From an uncultured Atopobium sp. (lineage in GTDB: Bacteria > Actinomycetota > Coriobacteriia > Coriobacteriales > Atopobiaceae), in assembly GCA_916715765.1 (NCBI GenBank), contig CAKAPG010000007.1, forward strand, positions 1 through 63,993: 63,993 bases of DNA, written 5' to 3'. Position 1 is the first letter of the stretch. Each line of letters starts with the position of its first letter. The notes beneath the pieces were generated by a model. That model did not search any database and was not told where the DNA came from. It saw only the letters and a list, made by a program, of their open reading frames with translations. Shown piece by piece: positions 42,123 through 51,029 of the stretch. The position numbers were made by a program, and so were the translations under genes.

Positions 42123-43412
42123 ATGAGCCAGATTTTTGATGTTCACGCACGTGAGGTCCTCGATTCCCGTGGCAATCCAACCGTTGAGGTTGAGGTTGTT
42201 CTTGACGACGGCTCCTTTGGTCGTGCAATCGTTCCTTCCGGCGCTTCCACTGGTGAGTTCGAGGCTGTAGAGCTTCGCGACGGCGACAAGAGCCGTTACC
42301 TGGGCAAGGGCGTTCTGAAGGCAGTCGAGCACGTCAACACTGAGATCCGCGACCTCGTTATTGGTTGGGACGCAGAGGATCAGCGCGGCCTTGACCTCGC
42401 TATGATCAAGCTTGACGGCACTCCAAACAAGGGTCGCCTCGGTGCAAACGCTATTCTCGGCGTTTCTCTTGCTGTTGCTCACGCTGCAGCTGCTTCTGCT
42501 GAGCTTCCACTTTACGCTTACCTCGGTGGCGCAAATGCTCACACTCTTCCTGTTCCTATGATGAACGTCCTCAACGGTGGCGTCCACGCTGACAACAACG
42601 TTGACTTCCAGGAGTTCATGATTATGCCTGTTGGTGCTCCTGACTTCACCACTGCTCTTCGCTGGTGCGCACAGGTTTACCACACCCTCAAGGACACTCT
42701 GAAGTCCCAGGGCCTCAACACCGGTGTTGGTGACGAGGGCGGCTTTGCTCCAGACCTTAAGTCCAACGAGGAGCCACTTGAGCTTCTCTCCGAGGCTGTT
42801 CAGGCTGCTGGCTTTGAGCTTGGCAAGGACTTCCGCTTTGCTATGGACCCAGCTTCTTCTGAGTTCTACAACAAGGAGACCGGCAAGTATGACCTCAAGG
42901 GCGAGGGTCGCTCCCTTACCTCCGAGGAAATGGTTGCTTACTACGAGGAAATGGTCGAGAAGTTCCCAATCGTCTCCATCGAGGACGGCCTTGCAGAGGA
43001 GGACTGGGACGGTTGGAAGGTCCTTACCCAGCGTCTGGGCAAGAAGATCCAGCTCGTCGGCGACGACCTCTTTGTTACCAACACTCAGCGCCTGAAGAAG
43101 GGCATTGAGGTTCACGCTGGTAACTCCATCCTCATCAAGGTCAACCAGATTGGTACCCTGACCGAGTCCCTCGAGGCTATCGAGATGGCTAAGCGCGCAG
43201 GTTACACCGCAGTTGTCTCCCACCGTTCCGGTGAGACCGAGGACACCACCATTGCTGACCTTGTTGTTGCAACCAACGCTGGTCAGATCAAGACTGGTGC
43301 ACCTGCTCGTACCGAGCGTGTTGCTAAGTACAACCAGCTTCTCCGCATCGAGGATGACCTCGCTGACGGCGCTGAGTACCTGGGCATGGACGCTTTCTAC
43401 AACCTTCGCTAA
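42123..43412 (+). CDS. eno: Enolase
   Basis: A 429-residue glycolytic enzyme interconverting 2-phosphoglycerate and phosphoenolpyruvate. Full length, with all marks: SGASTGEFEAVELRDGD (loop 1), GVGDEGGFAPDL, the magnesium ligands in VSIEDGLAEEDW and VGDDLFVTN, the catalytic Lys in ILIKVNQIGTLTE and the signature SHRSGETEDTTIADL. Codon use is strongly biased (GCT, GAG, AAG, CTC), as in highly expressed genes, and this creates long antisense open frames. An AAAGGTGAG site precedes the ATG. Confidence 0.97.
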   Translation: MSQIFDVHAREVLDSRGNPTVEVEVVLDDGSFGRAIVPSGASTGEFEAVELRDGDKSRYLGKGVLKAVEHVNTEIRDLVIGWDAEDQRGLDLAMIKLDGTPNKGRLGANAILGVSLAVAHAAAASAELPLYAYLGGANAHTLPVPMMNVLNGGVHADNNVDFQEFMIMPVGAPDFTTALRWCAQVYHTLKDTLKSQGLNTGVGDEGGFAPDLKSNEEPLELLSEAVQAAGFELGKDFRFAMDPASSEFYNKETGKYDLKGEGRSLTSEEMVAYYEEMVEKFPIVSIEDGLAEEDWDGWKVLTQRLGKKIQLVGDDLFVTNTQRLKKGIEVHAGNSILIKVNQIGTLTESLEAIEMAKRAGYTAVVSHRSGETEDTTIADLVVATNAGQIKTGAPARTERVAKYNQLLRIEDDLADGAEYLGMDAFYNLR

Positions 43413-43489
43413 ACTCGCAGGTTGTGCGCTAGACGGTGAGTGGCCGGTCCAACCGAGCTGCAACGCCGTTTAGGCTGCTAGAAGCTACG

Positions 43490-43522
43490 AAGCCGCATCT
43501 CATTTGAGGTGCGGCTTTTTTG
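43490..43522 (+). terminator. Terminator of eno
   Basis: AAGCCGCATCTCA pairs with TGAGGTGCGGCTT (13 pairs, one G-U) with a tiny loop, followed by TTTTT. Strong intrinsic terminator about 80 bases after the eno stop. Confidence 0.9.
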
Positions 43523-43690
43523 TGCGCGCGAGGTGAGCGACGAGCGCGACGCGACGGGTGCGAGCGTCGGGTGCGTGCGCGACATGGGTCTGAGAACGGC
43601 TGCGAGACCTGCGGGTTTCTCGCCGCGGGCGGTTTTTTAGCGGGCGCACGGGTTCCGTAGGTGCATCCGCGTCTAGCTTCGAAACGCTCG

Positions 43691-43821
43691 AACACACCTA
43701 AGTCAGATAATCTGCTGAAAATGCCTATACATTCCGCCTAAAACGCTCATCTCATGCAGAATATCTTCATTTGATGTGTTTTTCACCTTTGATTTTGCAG
43801 ATTATCTGACTTAGGTGTGTT
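43691..43821 (-). mobile_element. 131-bp palindromic element, copy B (MITE-like)
   Basis: Perfect 25-base inverted repeats form the ends: AACACACCTAAGTCAGATAA and five more bases, with the complement at 43797-43821. The interior read on the minus strand gives CACATCAAATGAAGATATTC and ATGTATAG, matching copy A (24136-24266), which is also 131 bases. So this is the same element in opposite orientation. Confidence 0.65.
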
Positions 43822-44151
43822 TGCTTAACCCTGAAATTTAGGGTAATTAAATCTTTGATATATCTTCATTCATAATTATGTATATAAGACAGCACTTATG
43901 CATAACTATGAATTGAGCAAACACAGATGAGTTCAAATCACATTGCCTAAGCCATTTCACAATGCATTCGAGCCAGCAAGCTTCACTTTATCTGCAGATT
44001 CTTGCCAATCCCTCGTCAGCCGATATTACAGCACCGCAGCTCTTGCGATTTATTGAGGAAAATCGCTTTTTCCTCACAGCGTCTCACTAACGCCGTAGCC
44101 TCCTGCCGCGGGTATACTTGATACGTCAACTCTCGAGAATCCGAGGTACCC

Positions 44152-45459
44152 ATGAACACCACATCAGAGCACGCAATTCGCACAATCCTTGTCGGACAGT
44201 CGGGTGGACCAACCGCTGCCATCAACGCATCACTTGCAGGCGTTGTTCGCGCAGCTCATACCCAGGGTCTTCGCGTGCTCGGGATGCGCAACGGAATCCA
44301 GGGATTTCTTGAAGGCAAGGTTGTTGACCTGACGGAGGTGCTTGAACTCACCGCATCTGAACCAGAAGCGCCCAAGCAAGCTGCCACAAATCCTGGCGAG
44401 AAAAACCTCCAGCTCCTAAGAAAAACGCCTTCGAGCTGGCTGGGCAGCTGCCGTTTTAAGCTGCCAGAACTTGCTGCCAGCTCAGAACCCGCGGAAACCT
44501 CCCCTATTTACCAGCAGATTGATGCGCAGCTCAAGAAATACCAGGTAGACGCCGTTCTCTACATCGGCGGCAACGATTCCATGGACACCACAGACAAGCT
44601 GTCTCGCTACTTTGCCCAGGTAGAAAGCCCTGTTCGTGTTGTTGGCGTGCCAAAAACTATCGACAACGACCTCGAAGGCACTGATCACACCCCCGGTTTT
44701 GGTAGCGCGGCGCGATTCGTCGCATCCGTAACCGCCGAGCTCACCCGCGACGGAGGCGTTTACAACAGCAAAAATATAACGTTCATCGAGGCAATGGGCC
44801 GCGACGCCGGCTGGCTCACGGCCGCCGGTGCGCTCGCGCAAGATATTTGCGGAACTGCTCCGGATTTTGTGCTCCTGCCAGAGATTCCTCTTGATGAGCA
44901 TGCACTACTTTCGGCCATTGAACAGCGACTTCGCGAGAAAAACAATGTGATTGTAGTCGTCAGCGAGGGTGTCCATCATGCAGATGGCAGTTTCCTTTTT
45001 GATGCAAAATCTGTCGCAATCGACACGTTTGGCCACCTTGCAGCGCAGTCTGGAACAGCGGCATACTTGTCGCAACTGGCTAAGAATCAGCTGGGCGTAA
45101 AGTCTCGGGGCATTGAGCTCAATACGCTGCAGCGCTGTGCCTCGCACGCTGCGAGTAAGGTTGACTTGGACGAAGCAGAGGCGCTCGGCGCCGCGGGAGT
45201 TGAGGCTGTTCTCCAAGGTAAAACGGGCGTTATGGTTGGCGTTCACCGAATTTCGGATGTCCCATACGTTACGGAGATTCGCACCACCCCTGTCGCCGAG
45301 GTTGCTAACAAGGTAAAGCTTGTACCTCGAGAAATGATTTCCGAGGACGGCTTCAACGTTACCGACGTTGCTCTGACATACCTTCGCCCTCTTGTCGCGG
45401 GCATGGAGAAGCCGATTGCCGCCGACGGACTCCCTCGTTTTCTTGCGGAGTTGTCATAA
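44152..45459 (+). CDS. PPi-type 6-phosphofructokinase, copy 1
   Basis: A 435-residue PfkA-superfamily enzyme. GGNDS at 139-143 and PKTIDND at 167-173 replace the GGDGS and GTIDND seen in ATP-dependent enzymes. The Asp in the first motif and Lys in the second mark pyrophosphate as phosphoryl donor, as in the long clade III enzymes. EAMGRDAGWLTAA supplies substrate contacts. It phosphorylates fructose 6-phosphate reversibly and saves ATP in anaerobes. It has a long N-terminal insert between residues 60 and 115 compared with short PFKs. A paralogue follows at 45768. Confidence 0.9.
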   Translation: MNTTSEHAIRTILVGQSGGPTAAINASLAGVVRAAHTQGLRVLGMRNGIQGFLEGKVVDLTEVLELTASEPEAPKQAATNPGEKNLQLLRKTPSSWLGSCRFKLPELAASSEPAETSPIYQQIDAQLKKYQVDAVLYIGGNDSMDTTDKLSRYFAQVESPVRVVGVPKTIDNDLEGTDHTPGFGSAARFVASVTAELTRDGGVYNSKNITFIEAMGRDAGWLTAAGALAQDICGTAPDFVLLPEIPLDEHALLSAIEQRLREKNNVIVVVSEGVHHADGSFLFDAKSVAIDTFGHLAAQSGTAAYLSQLAKNQLGVKSRGIELNTLQRCASHAASKVDLDEAEALGAAGVEAVLQGKTGVMVGVHRISDVPYVTEIRTTPVAEVANKVKLVPREMISEDGFNVTDVALTYLRPLVAGMEKPIAADGLPRFLAELS

Positions 45460-45767
45460 CACAGCTGTAGCGTCACATCAGTGCCACAACGTGCGCAACG
45501 AGCACCGCATGCGAGTCATGCGTACTACGCATCAAAAATGTAATAACTTGCCACTTTAAATAGCAATTTTTTACCGCTCGCCCGCCTAAATTTTTTGTGA
45601 GCGGTATGGCTACGTACTCATAAAAGTCCAGTTAAAACGCCTGTGATTCCTTCTTTGTATAGTTTTTAACGTATGTCTTTTTGCGCAACTCGCAATCTTG
45701 AAGACGATTGCGACATACAAACGCAAACGTCCTCTGTCTTAACAACCAATGAATCACAGAGAGTTAC
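45460..45767. other. Spacer between the two pfk genes with a structured leader
   Basis: No gene. The best structure is at 45671-45718: GATTGCGACATAC complements GTATGTC and TCGCAATC separated by a 12-base bulge, giving a long bulged hairpin about 50 bases before the second pfk. An 8-bp TACCGCTC/GAGCGGTA stem lies around 45570-45605 and could terminate copy 1. Confidence 0.45.
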
Positions 45768-47120
45768 ATGCGTAAGATTAGAAAAATACTTATCGGTCAA
45801 TCGGGCGGCCCAACAGTAGCAATCAATTCTTCACTTGCAGGAATCATCACGCGCGCGCACGAAGAAGGCGTCGAAATTTACGGCATGCAAAATGGAATTG
45901 AAGGCTTTCTTAATGGTCGCTATACCAACCTGACCAACTTGTTCTTTCCGCAGAAAATCCAGCAGGAACGCGCCGCAGACGAGAAGTGCGGCGCTGAACA
46001 GCACGTCGCAGACCAACACGGCGCTGACCAGCCAAAACACACCGTGGAACTTCTCGTCAAAACGCCTTTGAGCTTTCTGGGAAGCTGTAGATACAAACTT
46101 CCGGAAGTCACCGAAGAAACACCCATCTACCAGGACATTGAATGCCGCCTGACTTCCCTTGGAATCGACGGCGTTCTCTACATTGGCGGCAACGATTCCA
46201 TGGACACCGTCAACAAGCTTGCGGCTTACTTTGCCCAGCACAACAACGACGTTTCCGTCATCGGCATCCCCAAAACCATCGACAACGACCTCGAAGGCAC
46301 CGACCATGCCCCGGGTTTTGGCAGCTCAGCACGGTACATCGCCACCATCGTCCGCGAGCTGGCCCGCGACTCCGAGGTGTATGGCAAGCCAAACATCACT
46401 ATTGTCGAGACCATGGGCCGCGATGCGGGCTGGCTGGGCGCGGCTTCAGCCCTTGCTCGCGAGAAAAACGAAGAAGCTCCGGACTTTATCCTGCTCCCCG
46501 AAGTCGCATACGACGAAGAACGACTCCTGCGCAAGACAGCAGAACTGTTTAAGCACAAGAACAGCGTGGTGATTGTCATCAGCGAAGGTGTGAGAAGGCC
46601 TGATGGTTTAACGCTTTTGGACAAGAGTCATATGAAAATGGACGCCTTCGGCCACCTGGCAGATCAGTCCGGCAACGCCCTCTATCTGGCGGAACTTTTC
46701 CAGAAGCACTTTGACGCCAAAATCAGAGGCATCAACCTCAACTCGCTGCAGCGCTGCGCCATGCACGCGTCCAGCAAAACGGACCTGGACGAGGCGTTTG
46801 AGCTGGGAAAGGCCGGAGTTGACGCTCTCCTTGCTCACAAAACGGGCTGCATGATTGGTCTGCAAAGACTCAGCGATGTGCCGTACCAGGCTGAGATTCG
46901 TTGCATTCCTATCTCGGAAATTGCCAACCGCGTGAAGTCTGTACCTGCGGAAATGATTTCTGACGACGGTCTTTGGGTTACCGAGAAGGCCCTTGCGTAT
47001 CTGCGCCCTCTTGTCTCAAATGAGGAACTGGCTTTTGATGCAGCTAGCAGGAGATTTGTCAGCAGCAACATCTCGCCCGACAACAATGGTCTGCCGCCAT
47101 TCATCCCTAAGCTGGGATAA
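45768..47120 (+). CDS. PPi-type 6-phosphofructokinase, copy 2
   Basis: A 450-residue paralogue of the preceding gene with the same pyrophosphate-type motifs, GGNDS at 140-144 and PKTIDND at 168-174, and ETMGRDAGWLGAASAL. The start region MRKIRKILIGQSGGPT matches copy 1 from its residue 9. A low-complexity Ala/Asp/Gln/His insert (around residues 68-92, containing ADQHGADQ) and a longer C-terminus distinguish it. Two such genes may give different regulation or a heteromer, as in some clade III systems; this is inference. Confidence 0.9.
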   Translation: MRKIRKILIGQSGGPTVAINSSLAGIITRAHEEGVEIYGMQNGIEGFLNGRYTNLTNLFFPQKIQQERAADEKCGAEQHVADQHGADQPKHTVELLVKTPLSFLGSCRYKLPEVTEETPIYQDIECRLTSLGIDGVLYIGGNDSMDTVNKLAAYFAQHNNDVSVIGIPKTIDNDLEGTDHAPGFGSSARYIATIVRELARDSEVYGKPNITIVETMGRDAGWLGAASALAREKNEEAPDFILLPEVAYDEERLLRKTAELFKHKNSVVIVISEGVRRPDGLTLLDKSHMKMDAFGHLADQSGNALYLAELFQKHFDAKIRGINLNSLQRCAMHASSKTDLDEAFELGKAGVDALLAHKTGCMIGLQRLSDVPYQAEIRCIPISEIANRVKSVPAEMISDDGLWVTEKALAYLRPLVSNEELAFDAASRRFVSSNISPDNNGLPPFIPKLG

Positions 47121-47155
47121 TAGAGTTGCGTGGCGCATCTTGAAGTAGCACATCA

Positions 47156-47190
47156 AAACCGCCTGTCTCGGAATGCGAGACAGGCGGTTT
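47156..47190. terminator. Terminator between pfk copy 2 and murB
   Basis: AAACCGCCTGTCTCG and CGAGACAGGCGGTTT form a perfect 15-pair stem with a five-base loop between two convergent genes, so it can act in both directions. Confidence 0.88.
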
Positions 47191-47229
47191 AAATTGTAAT
47201 TTGTGTGCGAACGCGTGCGGCGCGCAGTG

Positions 47230-48156
47230 CTACTCTCCGAGGAACCTTACCTCGGGGTGGAGCTCAACATCAAACTGGCGCTTGACCTCTGCCTGAACAT
47301 GCTCGATAACTGCATGAACCTCAGCAGCAGTAGCGTTGTCGTAGTTGACCACAAAGCCAGCATGCTTATCGGAAACACCAGCGCCACCAAAGCGATAGCC
47401 CTTAAGACCAGCGTCGGTAACAAGCTTGCCTACAAAATGACCCTCGGGACGCTTAAAGGTTGAACCGGCGGAAGGCAACTCAAGTGGCTGCTTCTCCTCG
47501 CGAGCGCGCGTAAACTCTTCCATCTTTTCGCGGATCTTCTCGCCATCCGCGCGGTGAAGATTGAACGTGGCAGAAAGCACAATCATGCCCTCATCAGCGA
47601 TTCTGCTGTGACGATAACCCAGGTCAAGCTCGGAAGCGTCCAGCGTAGCAAAGGTGCCGTCGGCGAGAAGGACGCGAACGGATTTGAGCACGTCAGCGAT
47701 GCAGCCGTCGTAAGCACCTGCGTTCATAAAGCATGCGCCGCCCACAGAACCTGGGATGCCACAGGCAAACTCAAGTCCAGAAAGGTCCAGCTCACAGGCC
47801 ATCTCGGACGCCTCTTTAAGGCCAACGCCAGCCTGGCAGGTCATCTCGGTGTCGTCGATGCTTACGCCGGTCAGGCCGTCAGCGACGGCAATAATGACGC
47901 CGCGATATCCTGCATCAGAAACAAGCAGGTCAGAGCCGTAGCCGAGAATAAAATAAGGAGCTTCTGCGTCTTTAACCGCAAGGAGAATCTCTTTAACCTC
48001 ATCGGGATCATCAGGGATGACATAGAGATCCGCAGGTCCACCCACTTTAAAGGTGGTGTGCTCGCTCATTGTCTCGTCTACCAGGACGTTCTCTTCTCCA
48101 ACAATCGAGCAAAGCTTTCCGGCCAGGCTTTGTAAGTCATAGCCACTTTCAGACAT
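47230..48156 (-). CDS. murB: UDP-N-acetylenolpyruvoylglucosamine reductase
   Basis: A 308-residue FAD enzyme of peptidoglycan precursor synthesis, reducing UDP-GlcNAc-enolpyruvate to UDP-MurNAc. The FAD-binding PCMH fold shows TTFKVGGPADLYVIP, LGYGSDLLVSDAGYRG and FACGIPGSVGGACFMNAGAY. The substrate domain has the catalytic Ser in SAGSTFKRPEGHF and the late Glu in HPEVRFLGE. Length and motifs are of the short type II kind. It stands alone on the minus strand, divergent from the ribU operon. Confidence 0.94.
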   Translation of the reverse strand: MSESGYDLQSLAGKLCSIVGEENVLVDETMSEHTTFKVGGPADLYVIPDDPDEVKEILLAVKDAEAPYFILGYGSDLLVSDAGYRGVIIAVADGLTGVSIDDTEMTCQAGVGLKEASEMACELDLSGLEFACGIPGSVGGACFMNAGAYDGCIADVLKSVRVLLADGTFATLDASELDLGYRHSRIADEGMIVLSATFNLHRADGEKIREKMEEFTRAREEKQPLELPSAGSTFKRPEGHFVGKLVTDAGLKGYRFGGAGVSDKHAGFVVNYDNATAAEVHAVIEHVQAEVKRQFDVELHPEVRFLGE

Positions 48157-48199
48157 GTAACACGCTCCTTAGTAAGTTACTTTTTATAGTTTATCGCAA

Positions 48200-48299
48200 G
48201 CGAGAAAAACGTGGCGTTGGGGCGAGAAAATCACGGCATCAGGACGAGAAAATCACGGTTTTGGTGCAAGAAAATCACGACACTAGGACCAAAAACGGT
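48200..48299. repeat. 22-bp tandem repeat array built on GCGAGAAAATCACG
   Basis: Units begin at 48200, 48222, 48244, 48266 and, in decayed form, 48288, exactly 22 bases apart: GCGAGAAAAACGTGG, GCGAGAAAATCACGG, ACGAGAAAATCACGG, GCAAGAAAATCACGA, ACCAAAAACGG. One unit contains the GGCGAGAA octamer. They lie between murB and the FMN riboswitch. Confidence 0.75.
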
Positions 48300-48379
48300 T
48301 TCTTTTGCAATTCTGTCAAAGAAATGTCCATCCCGTTTTACGTGTTATCAGCTGTTAACTCTGCTATAGTACTTATCGA

Positions 48380-48541
48380 TATGTTTCAGAAATGGTTGCA
48401 ATTACCTACTGGTGGTAAGGTGGCCGAGCTTCAGGGTTTGTAACAACCCAGCTCTATAAGCCATCAAGTCCGCGACCCGCAAAAAGGCGGTTAACCTGGT
48501 TAAAGTCCAGGACCAACGGTACAGTCCGGATGTCAGAAACG
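48380..48541 (+). promoter_or_regulatory. FMN riboswitch (RFN element) controlling the riboflavin transporter operon
   Basis: Conserved RFN blocks appear in order: GGTTGCAATTACCTACTGGTGGTAA, here split as GGTTGCAATTACC and ACTGGTGGTAA; then AGTCCGCGACCCGC; then GGACCAACGGTACAGTCCGG and ATGTCAGAAA. It lies immediately before ribU. Binding of FMN should reduce expression when flavin is sufficient. A TATAGT -10 lies just upstream near 48364. Confidence 0.88.
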
Positions 48542-48550
48542 GAGACTTTT

Positions 48551-49138
48551 ATGGCTTCATCCCACTCAACCCACGCAACAACCGCATCTTCTAACGGCTG
48601 GTCTACCAAGAGAATCGCTATTCTCGCCATGCTTTGTGCAGCTGCTGCAATCAGCACCATGGTGCTTCAGTTCCCCCTGATTCCAGGTGTGACGTTTTTG
48701 AAGTACGATCCATCGGGCGTCTTTGCCCTGCTCGCAGGCGTAGCTTTTGGCCCTGCTGCAGGCGCGATCGTCTCGGTGCTTCCCTACCTTCTGCACCTCA
48801 CCACGGAGTCTGGAATTTACGGCACTATCATGGCAATTCTGGCAACGCTTACCTACGTTTTGCCTGTTTCGCTGATTGTGTATAACCGTTCCGAGAAGAT
48901 CAAGCAGCTGGTACTTGCCCTGATAGTAGGCAGCGTTGTCAGTGTTGTTGCTTGCATTCTGGGCAATCTTGTGGTTACCCCAATCTACACCGGCATGAGC
49001 GTGGAGGCAGTAAGCGGACTGATTGTCCCTGCTCTTCTCCCCTTCAACGTGGTAAAGGTTGCCATTAACAGCATCATCTTTGTTGTAATCATGCGCTCGG
49101 CTACCTCACTTTTTGAGAGCATCAAAAACGGTGAGTAG
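48551..49138 (+). CDS. ribU: Riboflavin ECF transporter substrate-binding (S) component
   Basis: A 195-residue membrane protein with six helices. Start at 48551 (GGAG six bases upstream), since an earlier in-frame ATG lies inside the riboswitch. The RibU signature is clear: an N-terminal helix (RIAILAMLCAAAAISTMVLQFP) followed by LKYDPSGVFALLAGVAFGPAAG. It binds riboflavin outside and is energised by the ECF module encoded downstream. The FMN riboswitch and the operon both support riboflavin as substrate. Confidence 0.93.
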   Translation: MASSHSTHATTASSNGWSTKRIAILAMLCAAAAISTMVLQFPLIPGVTFLKYDPSGVFALLAGVAFGPAAGAIVSVLPYLLHLTTESGIYGTIMAILATLTYVLPVSLIVYNRSEKIKQLVLALIVGSVVSVVACILGNLVVTPIYTGMSVEAVSGLIVPALLPFNVVKVAINSIIFVVIMRSATSLFESIKNGE

Positions 49139-51029
49139 TCTGCTGGACAACTCCCCAGATTCACACACGTCTGAAAGCGCTGCACAAACTCGGGACCTCC
49201 CTGTAGCCGCAACGCTTTTAGACGTGACCTTTGTGCACGCAAAAGGCGTAGTTGCCTTAGACCACGTCTCGTTCTCTATTCCGGCAGGTAAACGTACCTG
49301 TATTGTTGGCGCAAACGGATCGGGCAAGTCCACGGTGGCCTCAATTCTCTCTGGCCTTACCGCGCCTGACGAGGGCACCGTTACCTTTTTGGGAACCACC
49401 GTTGTCAACGATGGCCAGGTTGACTTTGAGACGTACAAAACCATTCGTCCGCAGCTTGGGCTGGTCTTTCAGAATCCTGAGGATCAGATTATCTGCAGCG
49501 TGGTCGCGGACGATATTGCCTTTGGTCTGGAGAACCTTCAGGTACCCAGTGATCAGATAACACCGCTGGTAGAACAGCAGATTGAACTTGGCACTCTCAC
49601 CGAGTTTGCGTCAGAAAATCCACAGATGCTTTCGGGCGGGCAGCAGCAGCGCGTGGCCATCTCGGGCGCGCTGGTCATGAAACCGCAAATCCTGATTCTT
49701 GACGAACCTTCCGCAGCTCTTGACGTTGTGCATAGAAATAACGTTATGGGCCTTGTCGAGAAACTCCGTGCAGCTGGAAAGACTATTGTTCATGTAACGC
49801 ATTTCATGGACGAAGTGGTTTCCGCTGACCACGTAATTGCCTTGGACGACGGTCGCGTTGCATTTGAAGGAACGCCTGAAGCGCTCTTTGAGCAGCATGA
49901 ACTGGTTGAATGTCTGCATCTTGAGGAGCCGTTTGCCTATCAGGTTGCCCACGCGCTCAACAACCGAGGAGTTGTCGTGTGCAAATCACCTTCGGCTGAG
50001 CGTGTGCTTAACGAGCTGACGGGGCTTCTCGCCACGAGGTCGCGAGACGAGAAGGGCGGCGTGGTTGGAAACTGCGACACGATGGCTGCGGGTTGTGACA
50101 GCGTGGCTACAGCCGACAGCGTATCCGAGCCAGCGGCGGTTTCCGTGCGCGACGTGACGTTCTCGTACCAGAAGCCTGTGCTCAAAAACATCTCGGTTGA
50201 CATACAAATAGGCTCGCATGTTGCCGTTATCGGATCCACTGGTTCTGGCAAGTCTACCCTGGCGCGCTTGATTTGCGCACTTGATACACCTGATAGCGGA
50301 AGCCTTCACGTAACTGGCTTGGATACTCGACAGAAACAAAATCAAAGAAAACTGCACGGCATTGTTGGCTACGTCATGCAGCGACCAGAGCGCCAACTTT
50401 TTGCGCAAACGGTTAAAGAAGATGTGGCATTTGGCCCTACTAACCTGGGTCTTTCTGACTGCGATGTCACAGACGCTGTGAATGCTGCTCTGGAGCTTGT
50501 GGGGCTTTCCCACAAAGCAGACGTGTCTCCTTTTGAGCTTTCTGGTGGCCAGCAGCGACTTTGCGCACTTGCAGGTGTTATTGCCATGCAACCAAAAGTG
50601 CTTGTGCTCGACGAGCCTACCAGCGGACTTGATCCCTACTATTGCTCTGAGCTCAGAAAGATCATCGACGCTGTTCTTGAGGACGGCTGCACCGTCATTG
50701 AGCTAACACACTCCATGGAAGATGCGGCGGAGGCCGACCAGATTATCATGCTTCATGAGGGTGACCTGGTTTTCTCTGGCTCGCCACATCAAACATTTAC
50801 TCATTTCTCAGAGGCAGAATTCCAAGAGCTTGGACTGGGCATTCCTCATGCGCTTGCCTGGGCACATCGTCTATCCCACGCTACAGGAATTAACCTGGGA
50901 GAACCTTTGACTTTGCGTGAGCTGGTAGACACACTGGTTAACGCGTTGTCAACCAACCCTGGTGACCCGCAATCAGGCATTGCAGCGCAGCCCAACGACC
51001 TCACACAAGGAGGTCGCTATGGCGCTTAA
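49131..51029 (+). CDS. Fused double ECF ATPase (EcfA1-EcfA2)
   Basis: A 632-residue protein carrying two complete ABC ATPase domains. First domain (about residues 25-270): Walker A GANGSGKST, signature LSGGQQQRVAIS, Walker B ILDEPSAALD. Second domain (about 330-590): Walker A GSTGSGKST, signature LSGGQQRLCALAG, Walker B VLDEPTSGLD. Most ECF modules use two separate genes; here they are one chain. The start is likely GTG at 49131, overlapping the ribU stop by eight bases (an earlier TTG at 49113 is possible). It powers uptake together with EcfT. Confidence 0.93.
   Translation: MSSLLDNSPDSHTSESAAQTRDLPVAATLLDVTFVHAKGVVALDHVSFSIPAGKRTCIVGANGSGKSTVASILSGLTAPDEGTVTFLGTTVVNDGQVDFETYKTIRPQLGLVFQNPEDQIICSVVADDIAFGLENLQVPSDQITPLVEQQIELGTLTEFASENPQMLSGGQQQRVAISGALVMKPQILILDEPSAALDVVHRNNVMGLVEKLRAAGKTIVHVTHFMDEVVSADHVIALDDGRVAFEGTPEALFEQHELVECLHLEEPFAYQVAHALNNRGVVVCKSPSAERVLNELTGLLATRSRDEKGGVVGNCDTMAAGCDSVATADSVSEPAAVSVRDVTFSYQKPVLKNISVDIQIGSHVAVIGSTGSGKSTLARLICALDTPDSGSLHVTGLDTRQKQNQRKLHGIVGYVMQRPERQLFAQTVKEDVAFGPTNLGLSDCDVTDAVNAALELVGLSHKADVSPFELSGGQQRLCALAGVIAMQPKVLVLDEPTSGLDPYYCSELRKIIDAVLEDGCTVIELTHSMEDAAEADQIIMLHEGDLVFSGSPHQTFTHFSEAEFQELGLGIPHALAWAHRLSHATGINLGEPLTLRELVDTLVNALSTNPGDPQSGIAAQPNDLTQGGRYGA

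Larger units (their letters stand above)
43413..44151. other. Long spacer between eno and the first pfk gene
   Basis: No gene over 739 bases. It contains the eno terminator, a GC-rich stretch (43525-43680) with one GGCGAGAA octamer read as GGCGAGAAACCCG on the minus strand, the 131-bp element copy B (43691-43821), an AT-rich stretch (43825-43990), and a likely extended -10 GGGTATACT near 44109 before pfk. Confidence 0.6.

Noticed and set aside
42075..43463. 462-codon antisense frame across enolase
   Set aside because: It is a by-product of the strong codon bias of eno; the sense frame has every enolase motif and a ribosome site.
48200..48299. CRISPR-like array
   Set aside because: The 22-base period leaves no room for spacers, the units are degenerate along their whole length, and no cas gene is present.
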